Positions 48,256 through 57,638 of a DNA stretch of 64,000 nucleotides are shown in pieces; within the stretch, counting starts at the first letter, position 1; every line of letters starts with the position of its first letter. The notes below the pieces were generated by a model that worked only from the letters and a program-made list of their open reading frames with translations, ran no database searches and was not told the origin of the DNA. Location: the NCBI RefSeq assembly GCF_001544755.2, contig NZ_FCOF02000001.1:310001-374000 (forward strand), in the 5' to 3' direction. Position numbers and translations under genes: made by a program. Source of the stretch: Caballeronia catudaia (GTDB taxonomy: Bacteria; Pseudomonadota; Gammaproteobacteria; Burkholderiales; Burkholderiaceae).

Positions 48256-49192
48256 GCTTGCCCGCGAGCGCATCGCACACCGCCGGCGTGCGCTCGTAGA
48301 GCAGCCTGAACTGCTCGGCTTCATCGAAAATCCAGTCCCTGAATGCCTGCACGCGCTTCGTCTGAAGAAGCGCCGTCGGGCACACGAAGTAGTATTTCCA
48401 CGGGCTCGGGCCGTCGACATTGAAAAGCCGCACGAGCCGCCCGGCGCCGATTTCCTGCATCGCGAGCGAGCGCCGTACGAGCGCGATGCCTTGGCCGTCG
48501 ATGGCCGCCTGCAGCAGATTCGACGAATCTTCATACAAGACGCCGCGTTTCGGCTCGGGCACATCCGTGAGACCGGCCGCGTCGAACCACGGGCGCCAGA
48601 GCTCGTCGTCGGAGCGCAAGAGCGGCAGCGTCGCGAGGTCACGCGGCGCGCGCGGCAACTCGCCGCCACGGAAATTCGGCGCACAGGCAGGAAAGAACAC
48701 TTCGTCCATTAACTCCTCCGCGTGCAGGCCGGCGTACTTGCCGAAGCCGAAGCGGATCGCCACGTCCGCGTCGTCGCGATGGAAGTCGATCAGCGCGCTT
48801 GTCGTCAGCAATTCCAGATCGATGTCCGGATGCTGCTCGATGAACCTGCCGACGCGCGGCGTCAGCCAGCGTGCCGAAAACGACGGAATCGTCGACACGA
48901 TCAGCCGCCGGTCGCGGTCGCCCGAACGGATGCGGCGCGTCGCTTCCGCCAGTGCGACAAGCGCCGCGCGCACTTCGCCGGCGTATTGCCTGCCGCGATC
49001 GGTCAGGCGCACGCGCTTGCCGTCGCGCGCGAACAGCGACACGCCGAGCTCTGCTTCCAGCGCGCGAATCTGATGACTGACCGCGCCGTGCGTGACGAAA
49101 AGCTCGTCGGCGGCGCGGGAGAAGCTCTCGTGACGGGCGGCGGCTTCGAAGGCGCGCAGCGCGTTCAGGGCGGGAAGCTGGCGGAGGTCCAT
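48239..49192 (-). CDS. LysR family transcriptional regulator (GcvA-like)
   Basis: 317-residue regulator with an N-terminal helix-turn-helix (LRQLPALNALRAFEAAARHESFSRAADELFVTHGAVSHQIRALE) and a LysR effector domain. The opening sequence is typical of the GcvA subgroup. The ATG at 49192 is chosen over a TTG nine codons upstream. It is divergent from a DUF2917 gene and interrupts the ybeD-lipB neighbourhood. Probable target: the divergent DUF2917 gene. Confidence 0.9.
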   Translation of the reverse strand: MDLRQLPALNALRAFEAAARHESFSRAADELFVTHGAVSHQIRALEAELGVSLFARDGKRVRLTDRGRQYAGEVRAALVALAEATRRIRSGDRDRRLIVSTIPSFSARWLTPRVGRFIEQHPDIDLELLTTSALIDFHRDDADVAIRFGFGKYAGLHAEELMDEVFFPACAPNFRGGELPRAPRDLATLPLLRSDDELWRPWFDAAGLTDVPEPKRGVLYEDSSNLLQAAIDGQGIALVRRSLAMQEIGAGRLVRLFNVDGPSPWKYYFVCPTALLQTKRVQAFRDWIFDEAEQFRLLYERTPAVCDALAGKLKALP

Positions 49193-49314
49193 GTGGATTG
49201 TCGGCGTTGTCGTTGTCAATACGGCTCACATAGCAGTGAAAATTGATCGTTTTGCCTGATGCCTTGCCACGCCTAGGATTGTAGTCATCGAAACGTTCCC
49301 AGGCGGAGTGGATC

Positions 49315-49641
49315 ATGCGAGAAATATCAACAAGCGTCACCTTTGAAATCAAGCCCGGCGAAACCGTGCCGATGCGCATCGCACGCGGCACGAAGCTTTC
49401 GGTGAACGGCGGCCCCGTGTGGGCGACGCGCAGCAACGACATCGAGGATTACTGGCTCGTTCCCGGTGACACCCTCAAACTGCGCGAGCGCGAGCGGCTC
49501 TGGCTGTCCGTCGAGGGCGACCGTCCGGCGTATGTCGTCTTCACGATCCTGCCCCGTTGCGACGAACGCGCGATGCACTGGCTTTCGACGCGCATCGAGC
49601 GCCTCGCGCGGCGCTTCGGTTCGGGCTGGAGGACGGTCTGA
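49315..49641 (+). CDS. DUF2917 family protein
   Basis: 108-residue protein of unknown function. It reads VTFEIKPGETVPMRIARGTKLSVNGGPVWATRSNDIEDYWLVPGDTLKL, a small cupin-like or beta-sandwich pattern as in DUF2917, and has a basic C-terminal tail. Divergent LysR-DUF2917 pairs are known to me from Burkholderia genomes. It is a likely LysR target. Confidence 0.85.
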   Translation: MREISTSVTFEIKPGETVPMRIARGTKLSVNGGPVWATRSNDIEDYWLVPGDTLKLRERERLWLSVEGDRPAYVVFTILPRCDERAMHWLSTRIERLARRFGSGWRTV

Positions 49642-49734
49642 GCGGGTTTGACGCCAACTATTCGAAATTGCCATCGAAGGCATGCGAATTCACCATCGGC
49701 GGGCATGGGGCTATTTCGGTAAACTACCGGCACC

Positions 49735-50499
49735 ATGTCCGCCACACCGCTCGCAGCCCCACAAGAAATTCACGACGCGCCCGACACCGTGCTCAGTTCC
49801 GGTGACTATCCGGTCGCGTTGCGCTGGCGCGGCCTCGAGCCGTATGGCCAGAGTTTCGACGCGATGCGCGCTTTTACCGACGCCCGCACGCCCGACACGC
49901 CCGACGAAATCTGGCTCGTCGAGCATCCTCCCGTCTTCACGCTCGGCCTCGCCGGCGATCCGGCGCACCTTCTTCTCGCCGGAAGCGGCATTCCGCTCGT
50001 CAAAGTGGATCGCGGCGGACAGATCACGTATCACGGACCGGGGCAGATCGTCGCTTATCTGCTGATTGATTTGCGCCGTCGGAAGCTGATGGTGCGCGAG
50101 CTGGTGCGCCGCATCGAAGAGGCCGTGATCGAAACCCTCGCCGCGTATAATCTGGCGACCGATCGCAAGCCCGGCGCGCCTGGCATTTACGTGGCGCGGC
50201 ATCCTCATGGCGCGAACGATCGTATGCAAGCGCATGAAGGCGCGAAGATCGCCGCGCTCGGACTCAAGATTCGCAACGGCTGCAGTTATCACGGCGTGAG
50301 CCTGAACGTGGACATGGACTTGCAGCCGTTCCTCGCTATCAACCCGTGCGGCTACGCGGGACTCGAAACGGTCGACATGGCGACGCTCGGCGTCGCGGCC
50401 GACTGGCGCGACGTAGCTCTCGTGCTGGCCGAACGGCTGGCACTTCAAATCGGCGGCCTTCCCGCAACTGCCGCTGCAACAACCGGATCGACCGAATGA
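49735..50499 (+). CDS. lipB: Octanoyltransferase LipB
   Basis: Moves octanoyl from acyl-carrier protein to lipoyl domains. The 254-residue protein carries the catalytic Cys in [14 protein letters not shown] and the Lys in [11 protein letters not shown]. It also has [14 protein letters not shown] and [16 protein letters not shown], with a typical N-terminal region. Its stop overlaps the lipA start by ATGA. Confidence 0.97.
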   Translation: MSATPLAAPQEIHDAPDTVLSSGDYPVALRWRGLEPYGQSFDAMRAFTDARTPDTPDEIWLVEHPPVFTLGLAGDPAHLLLAGSGIPLVKVDRGGQITYHGPGQIVAYLLIDLRRRKLMVRELVRRIEEAVIETLAAYNLATDRKPGAPGIYVARHPHGANDRMQAHEGAKIAALGLKIRNGCSYHGVSLNVDMDLQPFLAINPCGYAGLETVDMATLGVAADWRDVALVLAERLALQIGGLPATAAATTGSTE

Positions 50500-51497
50500 C
50501 TGACGCAACCGCAAACCTGGCCGGCGACGCCGCTGCTTCTTCCTCGTCGCCTTCTGCTTACGACGCCACTGCCAAGCAGAAGGCGCAAGCGAAGACGTCG
50601 CGCATTCCGATCAAGGTCATTCCGATCGAAAAGCTGAAAAAGCCGGAGTGGATTCGCGTGCGCACCGCGACGGGCAATTCGCGCTTCAACGAGATCAAGA
50701 AGATTCTGCGCGAGCACAGCCTGCATACGGTGTGCGAGGAGGCGAGCTGCCCGAACATCGGCGAATGTTTCGGCAAGGGCACCGCGACGTTCATGATCAT
50801 GGGCGACAAGTGCACGCGCCGCTGCCCGTTCTGCGACGTCGGCCACGGCCGCCCCGATCCGCTCGATCCGGAAGAACCGATCAATCTCGCGCGCACCATC
50901 GGCGCGCTGAAGCTGAAGTACGTGGTGATCACGTCCGTCGATCGCGACGATCTGCGCGATGGCGGCGCGGCGCATTTCGTCGAATGTATCAAGCATGTGC
51001 GCGAGCATTCGCCGGAGACGCGCATCGAGATTCTGACGCCGGATTTCCGCGGCCGGCTGGATCGCGCGATCAATATCCTGACCGCCGCTCCGCCCGATGT
51101 GATGAACCACAACCTCGAAACGGTGCCGCGTCTTTACAAGGAAGCGCGACCGGGTTCGGATTATCACCATTCGCTGAAGCTGCTGAAGGACTTCAAGGCA
51201 CTGCATCCGGAAGTCGCGACGAAGTCGGGCCTGATGGTCGGCCTTGGCGAGACAGAAGAGGAAATTCTTCAGGTGATGCGCGACCTGCGCGCCCACGACG
51301 TTGACATGCTGACGATCGGTCAGTATTTGCAGCCGTCGGAGCACCATTTGCCGGTGCGGGCTTATGTGCATCCGGATACGTTCAAGATGTACGAGGAAGA
51401 GGCGTACAAAATGGGCTTCACGCATGCGGCCGTCGGCGCGATGGTGCGGTCGAGCTATCACGCGGATGAGCAGGCGCATGGGGCGGGGGTGGTTTGA
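50496..51497 (+). CDS. lipA: Lipoyl synthase LipA
   Basis: Radical-SAM enzyme that inserts two sulfurs into octanoyl-lipoyl domains. The 333-residue protein has the auxiliary cluster cysteines in [12 protein letters not shown] and the radical-SAM CxxxCxxC in [21 protein letters not shown] and the C-terminal [11 protein letters not shown] complete the family pattern. The N-terminal about 30 residues are Ala/Ser-rich. It begins four bases inside lipB, so both lipoate enzymes are coupled, and ends in a terminator. Confidence 0.97.
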   Translation: MTDATANLAGDAAASSSSPSAYDATAKQKAQAKTSRIPIKVIPIEKLKKPEWIRVRTATGNSRFNEIKKILREHSLHTVCEEASCPNIGECFGKGTATFMIMGDKCTRRCPFCDVGHGRPDPLDPEEPINLARTIGALKLKYVVITSVDRDDLRDGGAAHFVECIKHVREHSPETRIEILTPDFRGRLDRAINILTAAPPDVMNHNLETVPRLYKEARPGSDYHHSLKLLKDFKALHPEVATKSGLMVGLGETEEEILQVMRDLRAHDVDMLTIGQYLQPSEHHLPVRAYVHPDTFKMYEEEAYKMGFTHAAVGAMVRSSYHADEQAHGAGVV

Positions 51498-51522
51498 TCT
51501 GCCGCTGGCGGTGGATTCGAGC

Positions 51523-51550
51523 AAAACCCACGGGCGACCGTGGGTTTTTT
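51523..51550 (+). terminator. Terminator after lipA
   Basis: AAAACCCACGG / CCGTGGGTTTT (51523-51533, 51538-51548) with a 4-base loop and a run of six T. Confidence 0.9.
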
Positions 51551-51653
51551 GTTGGCCGGATGCTATCGACCATTCGGGTAAGTCGTCCAAGTCGTGTTGC
51601 TTTCGAGGTGGTCTCGAGGAGAAGAGGGCAGTACTTTTTCATAGGGTCCCACC

Positions 51654-51716
51654 ATGAGTGAGCAAGAGATGCGGTCCGAGTTGGTGCTATACGCAACCGA
51701 GGCAATGGTCGAATGA
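51654..51716 (+). CDS. Candidate micro-ORF (20 residues)
   Basis: ATG at 51654 opens MSEQEMRSELVLYATEAMVE and stops at 51714-51716, overlapping the next small frame by ATGA. No close ribosome site is visible. It lies in a stretch of lower GC than the surroundings. It may be a relic or a frame-shifted piece of the next small ORF. Low confidence. Confidence 0.2.
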   Translation: MSEQEMRSELVLYATEAMVE

Positions 51717-51871
51717 GCCAGGCGTCCATGAGCACAATGGTGGCGGAGTTGTACGAGAAATTCGACGCGACTCGACGCAAGCTAGAAGCACGCGACGCCG
51801 ACGATGCAGATCTGCGTGAGCTCGAAGCAATCGATAAGCAACTGAGAAATCGGAACAAAGATTCGGTCTGA
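51713..51871 (+). CDS. Candidate small protein (52 residues)
   Basis: MSQASMSTMVAELYEKFDAT followed by a charged helix-prone stretch with RRKLEARDADD and RELEAIDKQLRNRNKD. The composition looks like a coiled coil or a phage-type small protein and is distinct from the high-GC shadow reading frames. The frame overlaps the previous micro-ORF by ATGA. It could be a real small protein in a low-GC insert between lipA and dctA, or a remnant. No family is recognised. Confidence 0.35.
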   Translation: MSQASMSTMVAELYEKFDATRRKLEARDADDADLRELEAIDKQLRNRNKDSV

Positions 51872-51906
51872 CCGCTCACGTCCGTCCAGATCGCCAGACG
51901 CCACCA

Positions 51907-51922
51907 TTCCGGATTTCCAGAA
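51907..51922. promoter_or_regulatory. Candidate DctD upstream activator site
   Basis: Imperfect palindrome TTCCGGATTTCCAGAA (6 of 7 arm positions symmetric), centred about 103 bases before the predicted dctA transcription start. Sigma-54 activators such as DctD bind dyads at this distance. Inferred only. Confidence 0.4.
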
Positions 51923-51990
51923 ACTCAGATTCCACCTAATAGTTCACTCGTAGAATTTCAATCAAATCAACGACTTACAAATATCGAAAC

Positions 51991-52007
51991 CTGGCATCGC
52001 CCTTGCG
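51991..52007 (+). promoter_or_regulatory. Sigma-54 promoter of dctA
   Basis: CTGGCATCGCCCTTGCG matches the RpoN consensus TGGCACG-N4-TTGCA: GG at 51993-51994 and GC at 52005-52006 with exactly ten bases between. Transcription would start near 52018. dctB/dctD, the sigma-54 activator pair known to control dctA, lie downstream. Confidence 0.7.
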
Positions 52008-52059
52008 ATAAAAGCGGCACGGCCACCGAGCCGCCCATAAAAGTTTAGGAGACAAGCCG

Positions 52060-52089
52060 ATGACCCCTCTCGCATCCCAACGTCCCTGA
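52060..52089 (+). CDS. Candidate leader peptide in dctA leader
   Basis: ATG at 52060 encodes the nine-residue peptide MTPLASQRP, then TGA. The site TTTAGGAGACAAGCCG before the ATG is the best ribosome site in the dct leader. Location: about 40 bases after the predicted transcription start and 140 bases before dctA. May couple translation to dctA expression; unproven. Confidence 0.35.
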   Translation: MTPLASQRP

Positions 52090-52228
52090 ATCCCGTCGAC
52101 GAAGCGGCTATCGCTTACGCGGCGCGATTCTCTCGTGCGCCTCCCACAGAAGCATCGCGCACTGAAAAAGCGTCCACGCTCGCCGCTGGCACCCTTCCGC
52201 CAACTGCCTGTCATTGCCTGGAACCATC

Positions 52229-53518
52229 GTGAAAAAACCTCTCCATAAAGTCCTGTACGTGCAGGTGATCGTCGCCATCATCATCGGCATCGCGCTCGGG
52301 CACTTCTATCCGGCACTCGCCACCGACATGAAGCCGCTCGGCGACGCATTCATCAAACTCATCAAAATGGTGATCGGGCCGATCATCTTCTGTACCGTCG
52401 TGACCGGCATCGCGGGCATGGAGGACATGAAGAAGGTCGGGCGCGTCGGTGGCAAGGCGCTGCTCTACTTCGAAATCGTGTCGACGTTCGCGCTGGTCCT
52501 CGGCCTCGCCGCGACGCACATCCTGAAGCCCGGCGTCGGCTTCAACGTCGATCCGGCCACGCTCGATCACAAGGCCATCGATTCCTTCGCGACGAAGGCG
52601 CACGGTCAGAGCACGGTCGATTTCCTGATGCACCTCATCCCGGACACGCTCGTGTCGGCGTTCGCGCAAGGTGAAATCCTCCAGATCCTGCTGATCGCGC
52701 TGCTGTTCGGCTCGGTGCTCGCGCATATCGGCGAGCGCGGCAAGGTCGTGACGAACTTCATCGAAGGTCTGTCGAGCATCCTGTTCGGCATGGTCGGCAT
52801 CATCACGAAGCTCGCCCCGATCGGCGCGTTCGGCGCGATGGCGTTCACCATCGGCAAGTACGGCATCGGCTCGCTCCTGCCGATGCTCAAGCTCATCGGC
52901 ACGTTCTATCTGACGTCGATCGTGTTCGTCGTGTTCGTGCTCGGCGCGATCGCGCGCATGGTCGGGTTCTCGATCCTGAAGTTCGTCGCGTACATCAAGG
53001 AAGAGATGCTGATCGTGCTCGGCACGTCGTCGTCGGAAGCCGCGCTGCCGCAACTGATGCTCAAGCTCGAAAAGCTCGGCTGCTCGCGCTCCGTCGTGGG
53101 TCTCGTCGTGCCGACCGGCTATTCGTTCAACCTCGACGGCACCAACATCTACATGACGATGGCCGTGCTGTTCATCGCGCAGGCGACCAACACGGACCTC
53201 ACGTGGGGCCAGCAGTTGACGCTGCTCGCTGTGACGATGCTCACGTCGAAGGGCGCGAGCGGCGTGACCGGCGCGGGCTTCATCACGCTCGCGGCGACGC
53301 TCGCCGTCGTGCCGACGATTCCGCTCGCGGGCATGGTGCTGATTCTCGGCATCGACCGATTCATGAGCGAGTGCCGCGCGCTGACGAACATCGTCGGCAA
53401 CGGCGTGGCGACGGTCGTCGTGTCGGCGTGGGAAAAAGAGCTCGACCGCAGCAAGCTGAAAGCGGCGTTGTCCCGCGATGTCGACGTGACCGACCCCGAA
53501 GAAGCGAAGTCGGCCTAA
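52229..53518 (+). CDS. dctA: C4-dicarboxylate transporter DctA
   Basis: Proton/sodium symporter for succinate, fumarate and malate, in the inner membrane. The 429-residue protein begins [20 protein letters not shown] and aligns with E. coli DctA (428 residues). It includes [24 protein letters not shown], the substrate/cation loop [16 protein letters not shown], and [18 protein letters not shown] prefer the GTG at 52229 (GGA six bases upstream) over a TTG five codons earlier. It heads the dctA-dctB-dctD set. Confidence 0.96.
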   Translation: MKKPLHKVLYVQVIVAIIIGIALGHFYPALATDMKPLGDAFIKLIKMVIGPIIFCTVVTGIAGMEDMKKVGRVGGKALLYFEIVSTFALVLGLAATHILKPGVGFNVDPATLDHKAIDSFATKAHGQSTVDFLMHLIPDTLVSAFAQGEILQILLIALLFGSVLAHIGERGKVVTNFIEGLSSILFGMVGIITKLAPIGAFGAMAFTIGKYGIGSLLPMLKLIGTFYLTSIVFVVFVLGAIARMVGFSILKFVAYIKEEMLIVLGTSSSEAALPQLMLKLEKLGCSRSVVGLVVPTGYSFNLDGTNIYMTMAVLFIAQATNTDLTWGQQLTLLAVTMLTSKGASGVTGAGFITLAATLAVVPTIPLAGMVLILGIDRFMSECRALTNIVGNGVATVVVSAWEKELDRSKLKAALSRDVDVTDPEEAKSA

Positions 53519-53546
53519 GCACGTCCGGCAATCGGACGACGCGATC

Positions 53547-55559
53547 ATGCAAGCGGCGAAGCCTCAGTCTGCGAGTGCTTCGCCGCAGCCGTCTGCGGCG
53601 TCCTCGAAGTCTTATCCCGAAGGCGCGTATGACACAATGACAGATCCTCATCTGCGGGAATCTGCTCACGTGACGCGCCGCATCCTCGTGTTCTTCGCGC
53701 TCTTCGCCGCGCTCGTGGCGTGCTGCGCGCTCACGTGGCAAATCGCCTGGCGAAGCGGCATCGACGAGCTCAGGCTCAATGCCGCCGCGCGCGTGGATCG
53801 CACGACGAACACGCTCAAGAGCACGCTGGACCGTTACGAATATCTGCCGTATCTGCTGTCGCGGCATCCGGTCGTGCAGGACGCGCTCGATCATCCCGAT
53901 CCGGCCAACGTCGAACGCGCGAATCGCTATCTCGAAGACCTCAACGCGCGCGCGCATGCGACCGTCACGTATCTGATCCGCGCGAACGGCCTCTGCGTGG
54001 CCGCGAGCAACTGGAACGGCGCGGACAGTTTCGTCGGCGTCGACTATAACTTCAGGCCATATTTCGTCGATGCGATGAAAGGCGGCGTCGGCCGCTTCTT
54101 CGGCATCGGCACGATCTCGACGGAACCGGGCTATTACATCTCGCAGCCGGTGCATCGGGAAAATGAGCGCGACGGCACGAAAGAGATCATCGGCGTCGCG
54201 GTCGTCAAGCTCAATCTCGAATGGCTGCAAGGCGCCGATGCATCCGAGCCGCTCATCGTCACCGACGATCACGGCGTGATTTTTCTGTCGTCGGTGCCGG
54301 CGTGGAAATATCACACGGTGCGGCCGCTGCCGCAGAACATCGAAGCGTCCGTCTACGCGACGCGCCAGTACGCGCAGCAGGCGATCACGCCGCTGCCGAT
54401 GACCATCGTGAAAACGCTCGAAGGCGGCGCGCAGATCGTGCGCGTCGGTGGCGGGCGGGACGGACGCCATGCGCCGGCCTATCTCGCGACGCATCGCTCG
54501 ATCGGGGAACCCGAGTGGCAGCTGATCACGATGGCCGCGCTCGATCCCGTCGAAAGCGCCGCGCAGAACGCGGTCATCGTCACGGCGCTCGTGTTCGTTT
54601 CGCTGTGCCTGCTCGCGTTCTACTGGCGTATGCGGCGCACGCGCGTGCGCGACATGATCCGCAGCCGCGAATTGCTGCAGACCGCCTATGCGGAACTGAA
54701 TCAGCGCGTCGCCGAGCGCACGGCGGACCTGTCGGAAGCGAACGCGCAACTCATCAGGGAAGTGAACGAGCGCACGCGCGCCGAACAGGATTTGCGCGCC
54801 GCGCACGACGAACTCATTCAGGCGAGCAAGCTCGCCGCGCTCGGCCAGATGGCGGCCGGCATCACCCACGAGCTGAATCAGCCGCTCGCCGCGCTGCGCA
54901 GTTTCTCCGACAACACGCGCGTGCTGATCGAGCGCGGCGATCAGGCGGCGGCGCGCGAGAATCTGGAAGCCATCGCGTCGCTGACCGAGCGCATGGGCAA
55001 CATCACGAATCAGTTGAAGCTCTTCGTCACGAAGGCGCGGCCGAAGAACGCGCGCGCGGACATTGGGCGCGCGCTGCGCAACGTGTTCTCGATGCTGCGT
55101 CCGCGCATGAAGAACGTCGCGATCGATGTCGCGCCGGCACTCGCCGAGGGCGCCGCGCCGATCTTCGCGCGCTGCGAGGATCTGCGGCTGGAGCAGGTGT
55201 TCATCAATCTGATCGGCAATGCGCTCGATGCGGTCGCGTCGTGCGACAGGCCGCGTATCGTCGTCGAACTGGACGCGCGCGATGACGCGGTCGAGATCGT
55301 CGTGCGCGACAACGGTCCCGGCATTCCCGCCGACGCGCTGCCGCGCCTTTTCGAGCCGTTCTTCACGACGAAGGAAATGGGGCACGGCCTCGGTCTCGGG
55401 CTCGCGATTTCATCGGCGATCGCGCGCGATTATGGCGGCTCGCTCGTCGCGCGCAATCGCGTCGCACCGATCGTCGCGGACGGTCCCGAAGGCGGCACGC
55501 AAGCCGACGCCGACGGCTCGTACGGCGCAGAATTCATATTGACGCTGCGCCGCGCGTAA
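53547..55559 (+). CDS. dctB: C4-dicarboxylate sensor histidine kinase DctB
   Basis: Membrane sensor that activates DctD. It has a first membrane helix (VTRRILVFFALFAALVACCALTW), a periplasmic double-Cache-like domain (about residues 65-340), and a second helix (NAVIVTALVFVSLCLLAFYW). A coiled coil and the kinase core follow, with H-box MAAGITHELNQPLAAL, N-box INLIGNALDAV and G-box HGLGLGLAIS. The start may be 53547 or the ATG at 53637 (MTDPHLRES); the longer form contains a hairpin region and gives 30 extra Ala/Ser-rich residues. It follows dctA by 28 bases. Confidence 0.95.
   Translation: MQAAKPQSASASPQPSAASSKSYPEGAYDTMTDPHLRESAHVTRRILVFFALFAALVACCALTWQIAWRSGIDELRLNAAARVDRTTNTLKSTLDRYEYLPYLLSRHPVVQDALDHPDPANVERANRYLEDLNARAHATVTYLIRANGLCVAASNWNGADSFVGVDYNFRPYFVDAMKGGVGRFFGIGTISTEPGYYISQPVHRENERDGTKEIIGVAVVKLNLEWLQGADASEPLIVTDDHGVIFLSSVPAWKYHTVRPLPQNIEASVYATRQYAQQAITPLPMTIVKTLEGGAQIVRVGGGRDGRHAPAYLATHRSIGEPEWQLITMAALDPVESAAQNAVIVTALVFVSLCLLAFYWRMRRTRVRDMIRSRELLQTAYAELNQRVAERTADLSEANAQLIREVNERTRAEQDLRAAHDELIQASKLAALGQMAAGITHELNQPLAALRSFSDNTRVLIERGDQAAARENLEAIASLTERMGNITNQLKLFVTKARPKNARADIGRALRNVFSMLRPRMKNVAIDVAPALAEGAAPIFARCEDLRLEQVFINLIGNALDAVASCDRPRIVVELDARDDAVEIVVRDNGPGIPADALPRLFEPFFTTKEMGHGLGLGLAISSAIARDYGGSLVARNRVAPIVADGPEGGTQADADGSYGAEFILTLRRA
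53555..53600 (+). promoter_or_regulatory. Mutually exclusive hairpins at dctA-dctB junction
   Basis: GGCGAAGC (53555-53562) pairs with GCTTCGCC (53577-53584). The next stem CGCCGCAG / CTGCGGCG (53581-53588, 53593-53600, 4-base loop) shares bases 81-84 with it, so only one can form at a time. No T-run follows. May set dctB expression relative to dctA. Confidence 0.35.
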
Positions 55560-55578
55560 CCCATCGCTGGAGTAACAC

Positions 55579-56919
55579 ATGAGCACCGGTTTGCAGGTGA
55601 TCTTCATCGAAGACGACGAACTCGTGCGTCGCGCGAGCGTGCAGAGCCTTCAGCTCGCGGGCTTCGACGTGACGGGGCACGGAAGCGTCGAATCCGCCGC
55701 GCGCGCGATCGACCCGGGTTTCCCGGGCGTGATCGTGAGCGATATCCGCCTGCCCGGCGCGAGCGGCCTCGATCTGCTCGCGCAATGCCGCGAGCGCGCG
55801 CCTGAAGTGCCGGTCATTCTCGTCACCGGCCACGGCGATATCTCGATGGCCGTGCAGGCCATGCGGGACGGCGCGTACGACTTCATCGAAAAGCCGTTTG
55901 CCTCCGAGCGATTGATCGAAGCGGTGCGCCGCGCGCTGGAGCGCCGCTCGCTCGTGCTCGAAAATCAGGCGCTGCGGCGCGAACTCGCGGGGGCGGGACG
56001 CAGCCGCATCATCGGACGCAGCTCGGCGATCGAGCAGGTGCGGCGGCTGATCGCGAACGTCGCGCCGACGGACGCCTCCGTGCTCATCAACGGCGATACC
56101 GGCGCGGGCAAGGAACTGATCGCGCGCAGCTTGCACGAGATGTCGCCACGCCGCGACAAGCCGTTCATCGCGGTGAATTGCGGCGCGTTGCCCGAGCAGA
56201 TGTTCGAATCGGAGATGTTCGGCTACGAGGCGGGCGCGTTCACTGGCGCGCAGAAAAAGCGCGTCGGCAGGCTGGAGGCGGCGTCGGGCGGCACGCTCTT
56301 TCTCGATGAAATCGAGAGCATGCCGCTGTCCTTGCAGGTGAAGCTGCTGCGCGTGCTGCAGGACGGCGTGCTGGAGCGGCTCGGCTCGAATCAGCCGGTG
56401 CGCGCGAATCTGCGCGTCGTCGCGGCCGCGAAGGGCGACATGAACGAGCACGTCGCCGACGGCACGTTCCGTCGCGACCTGCTGTATCGGCTGAACGTCG
56501 TGACGATCACGCTGCCGCCGCTCAACGAGCGTCGCGAGGATATCGTCCCGCTCTTCGAACACTTTCTGCTCGATGCCGCCGTGCGCTACGAGCGGCCCGC
56601 GCCGCTCATCACCGATCGTCAGCGCGCGGAACTGATGCAGCGCGACTGGCCCGGCAACGTGCGCGAGCTACGCAACGCGGCGGATCGCATGGTGCTCGGC
56701 ATTCTGGATGACGGCGGCGCGGCGTTGCTCGATACCTCGACGCAATCGCTCAAGGAACGCGCCGAGCAGTTCGAGCGCGTGGTGATCGCGCAGGCGCTGG
56801 AGCAGTGCGGCGGCGCGGTCGCGGTGGCGGCGGACCGGTTGCAGCTCGGCAAGGCGACGCTGTACGAGAAGATCAAACGATATGGAATCGTCGTGAAGGG
56901 CGATTCCGACCGCTCATGA
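55579..56919 (+). CDS. dctD: Sigma-54 response regulator DctD
   Basis: NtrC-type activator of dctA, 446 residues. It has a receiver with phospho-Asp55 ([10 protein letters not shown]) and a AAA+ domain with Walker A GDTGAGKE. The sigma-54-contact loop is [12 protein letters not shown], Walker B is GTLFLDEIE, and sensor regions follow. The C-terminal Fis-type helix-turn-helix is [27 protein letters not shown] precedes the ATG, and it starts 19 bases after dctB. It probably acts at the sigma-54 promoter 51991-52007. Confidence 0.96.
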   Translation: MSTGLQVIFIEDDELVRRASVQSLQLAGFDVTGHGSVESAARAIDPGFPGVIVSDIRLPGASGLDLLAQCRERAPEVPVILVTGHGDISMAVQAMRDGAYDFIEKPFASERLIEAVRRALERRSLVLENQALRRELAGAGRSRIIGRSSAIEQVRRLIANVAPTDASVLINGDTGAGKELIARSLHEMSPRRDKPFIAVNCGALPEQMFESEMFGYEAGAFTGAQKKRVGRLEAASGGTLFLDEIESMPLSLQVKLLRVLQDGVLERLGSNQPVRANLRVVAAAKGDMNEHVADGTFRRDLLYRLNVVTITLPPLNERREDIVPLFEHFLLDAAVRYERPAPLITDRQRAELMQRDWPGNVRELRNAADRMVLGILDDGGAALLDTSTQSLKERAEQFERVVIAQALEQCGGAVAVAADRLQLGKATLYEKIKRYGIVVKGDSDRS

Positions 56920-56920
56920 A

Positions 56921-56944
56921 AAACGCCCGCTGACGCGGGCGTTT
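56921..56944. terminator. Bidirectional terminator after dctD
   Basis: AAACGCCCGC / GCGGGCGTTT with loop TGAC, between the convergent dctD and TlpA-like genes. Confidence 0.8.
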
Positions 56945-56963
56945 CGTTTGTGCCGTGTCGGGC

Positions 56964-57503
56964 TCAGGCGGCCGAACCGAGCGCCTTGTCGAGCAGTTGA
57001 TCCAGCTCCGCGAAGGTCGGCTCGCCGACATAGCGCTTCAGAATCTTGCCGTTCTTGTCGATGACGAAGGTCGTCGGCGTCAGTTGCACATTGCCGAACT
57101 GCTTCGCGGCGCTGCCGTCGTCCATCGCGACCTTGAACGGCAGGTTGCGCGTCTGCGCGTAGTTGCTCACGTACATCGGCGCGTCGTAGTTCATCGCGAC
57201 CGCAACGAACTCAAGGCCGCGGCCCTTGAACTTGTTGTACGTGTCGATCATCTGCGGCATTTCCTTCATGCAGGTCTCGCAGCTCGTCGCCCAGAAGTTG
57301 ACGAGATAGACCTTGCCCTTGAGATCGCCCGACGTCGAAATCTTTTGTCCCGAAAGCAGCGTGAACGTGGCGTCGGGCGCTTTCTGCTGGCCGCCGAAGG
57401 CGAAATACCCCGTACAGGCGATCACGCCCGCGACGAGTGCCATGACGATATAGCGCAGCGGGCTCTTGGCGCGCGGGGATGTGTCTTGCGTGGCTTGGGA
57501 CAT
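56964..57503 (-). CDS. TlpA family thiol-disulfide oxidoreductase
   Basis: Membrane-anchored periplasmic thioredoxin-like protein of 179 residues. One membrane helix (about 18-38) is followed by a redoxin domain with the active site Cys75-Glu-Thr-Cys78 (NFWATSCETCMKEMP) and cis-Pro in LTPTTFVID. The CxxC dipeptide ET is less usual than GP or PP. It would reduce disulfides, for example in cytochrome c maturation or copper insertion. The start is the ATG at 57503 with GAGG upstream. Confidence 0.9.
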   Translation of the reverse strand: MSQATQDTSPRAKSPLRYIVMALVAGVIACTGYFAFGGQQKAPDATFTLLSGQKISTSGDLKGKVYLVNFWATSCETCMKEMPQMIDTYNKFKGRGLEFVAVAMNYDAPMYVSNYAQTRNLPFKVAMDDGSAAKQFGNVQLTPTTFVIDKNGKILKRYVGEPTFAELDQLLDKALGSAA

Positions 57504-57638
57504 GTCGAACCTCGGAATGCTCTCCGGCTGAACGGAGACTGCCGCATATTTTAGCGCCAATTTCAGGATGGGTTCGTGACGCGCCGATAAGCCCGGCATC
57601 GCGGCGCGATAATGATGGTTTTCACGCATCCGCCTGTC

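Noticed and set aside
57583..57590. GCCGATAA, an exact FliA -10 sequence upstream of the 57639 lipoprotein
   Set aside because: The matching -35 (TAAAGTTT) is absent at 11 bases upstream (CAGGATGG), so a chance match is likely.
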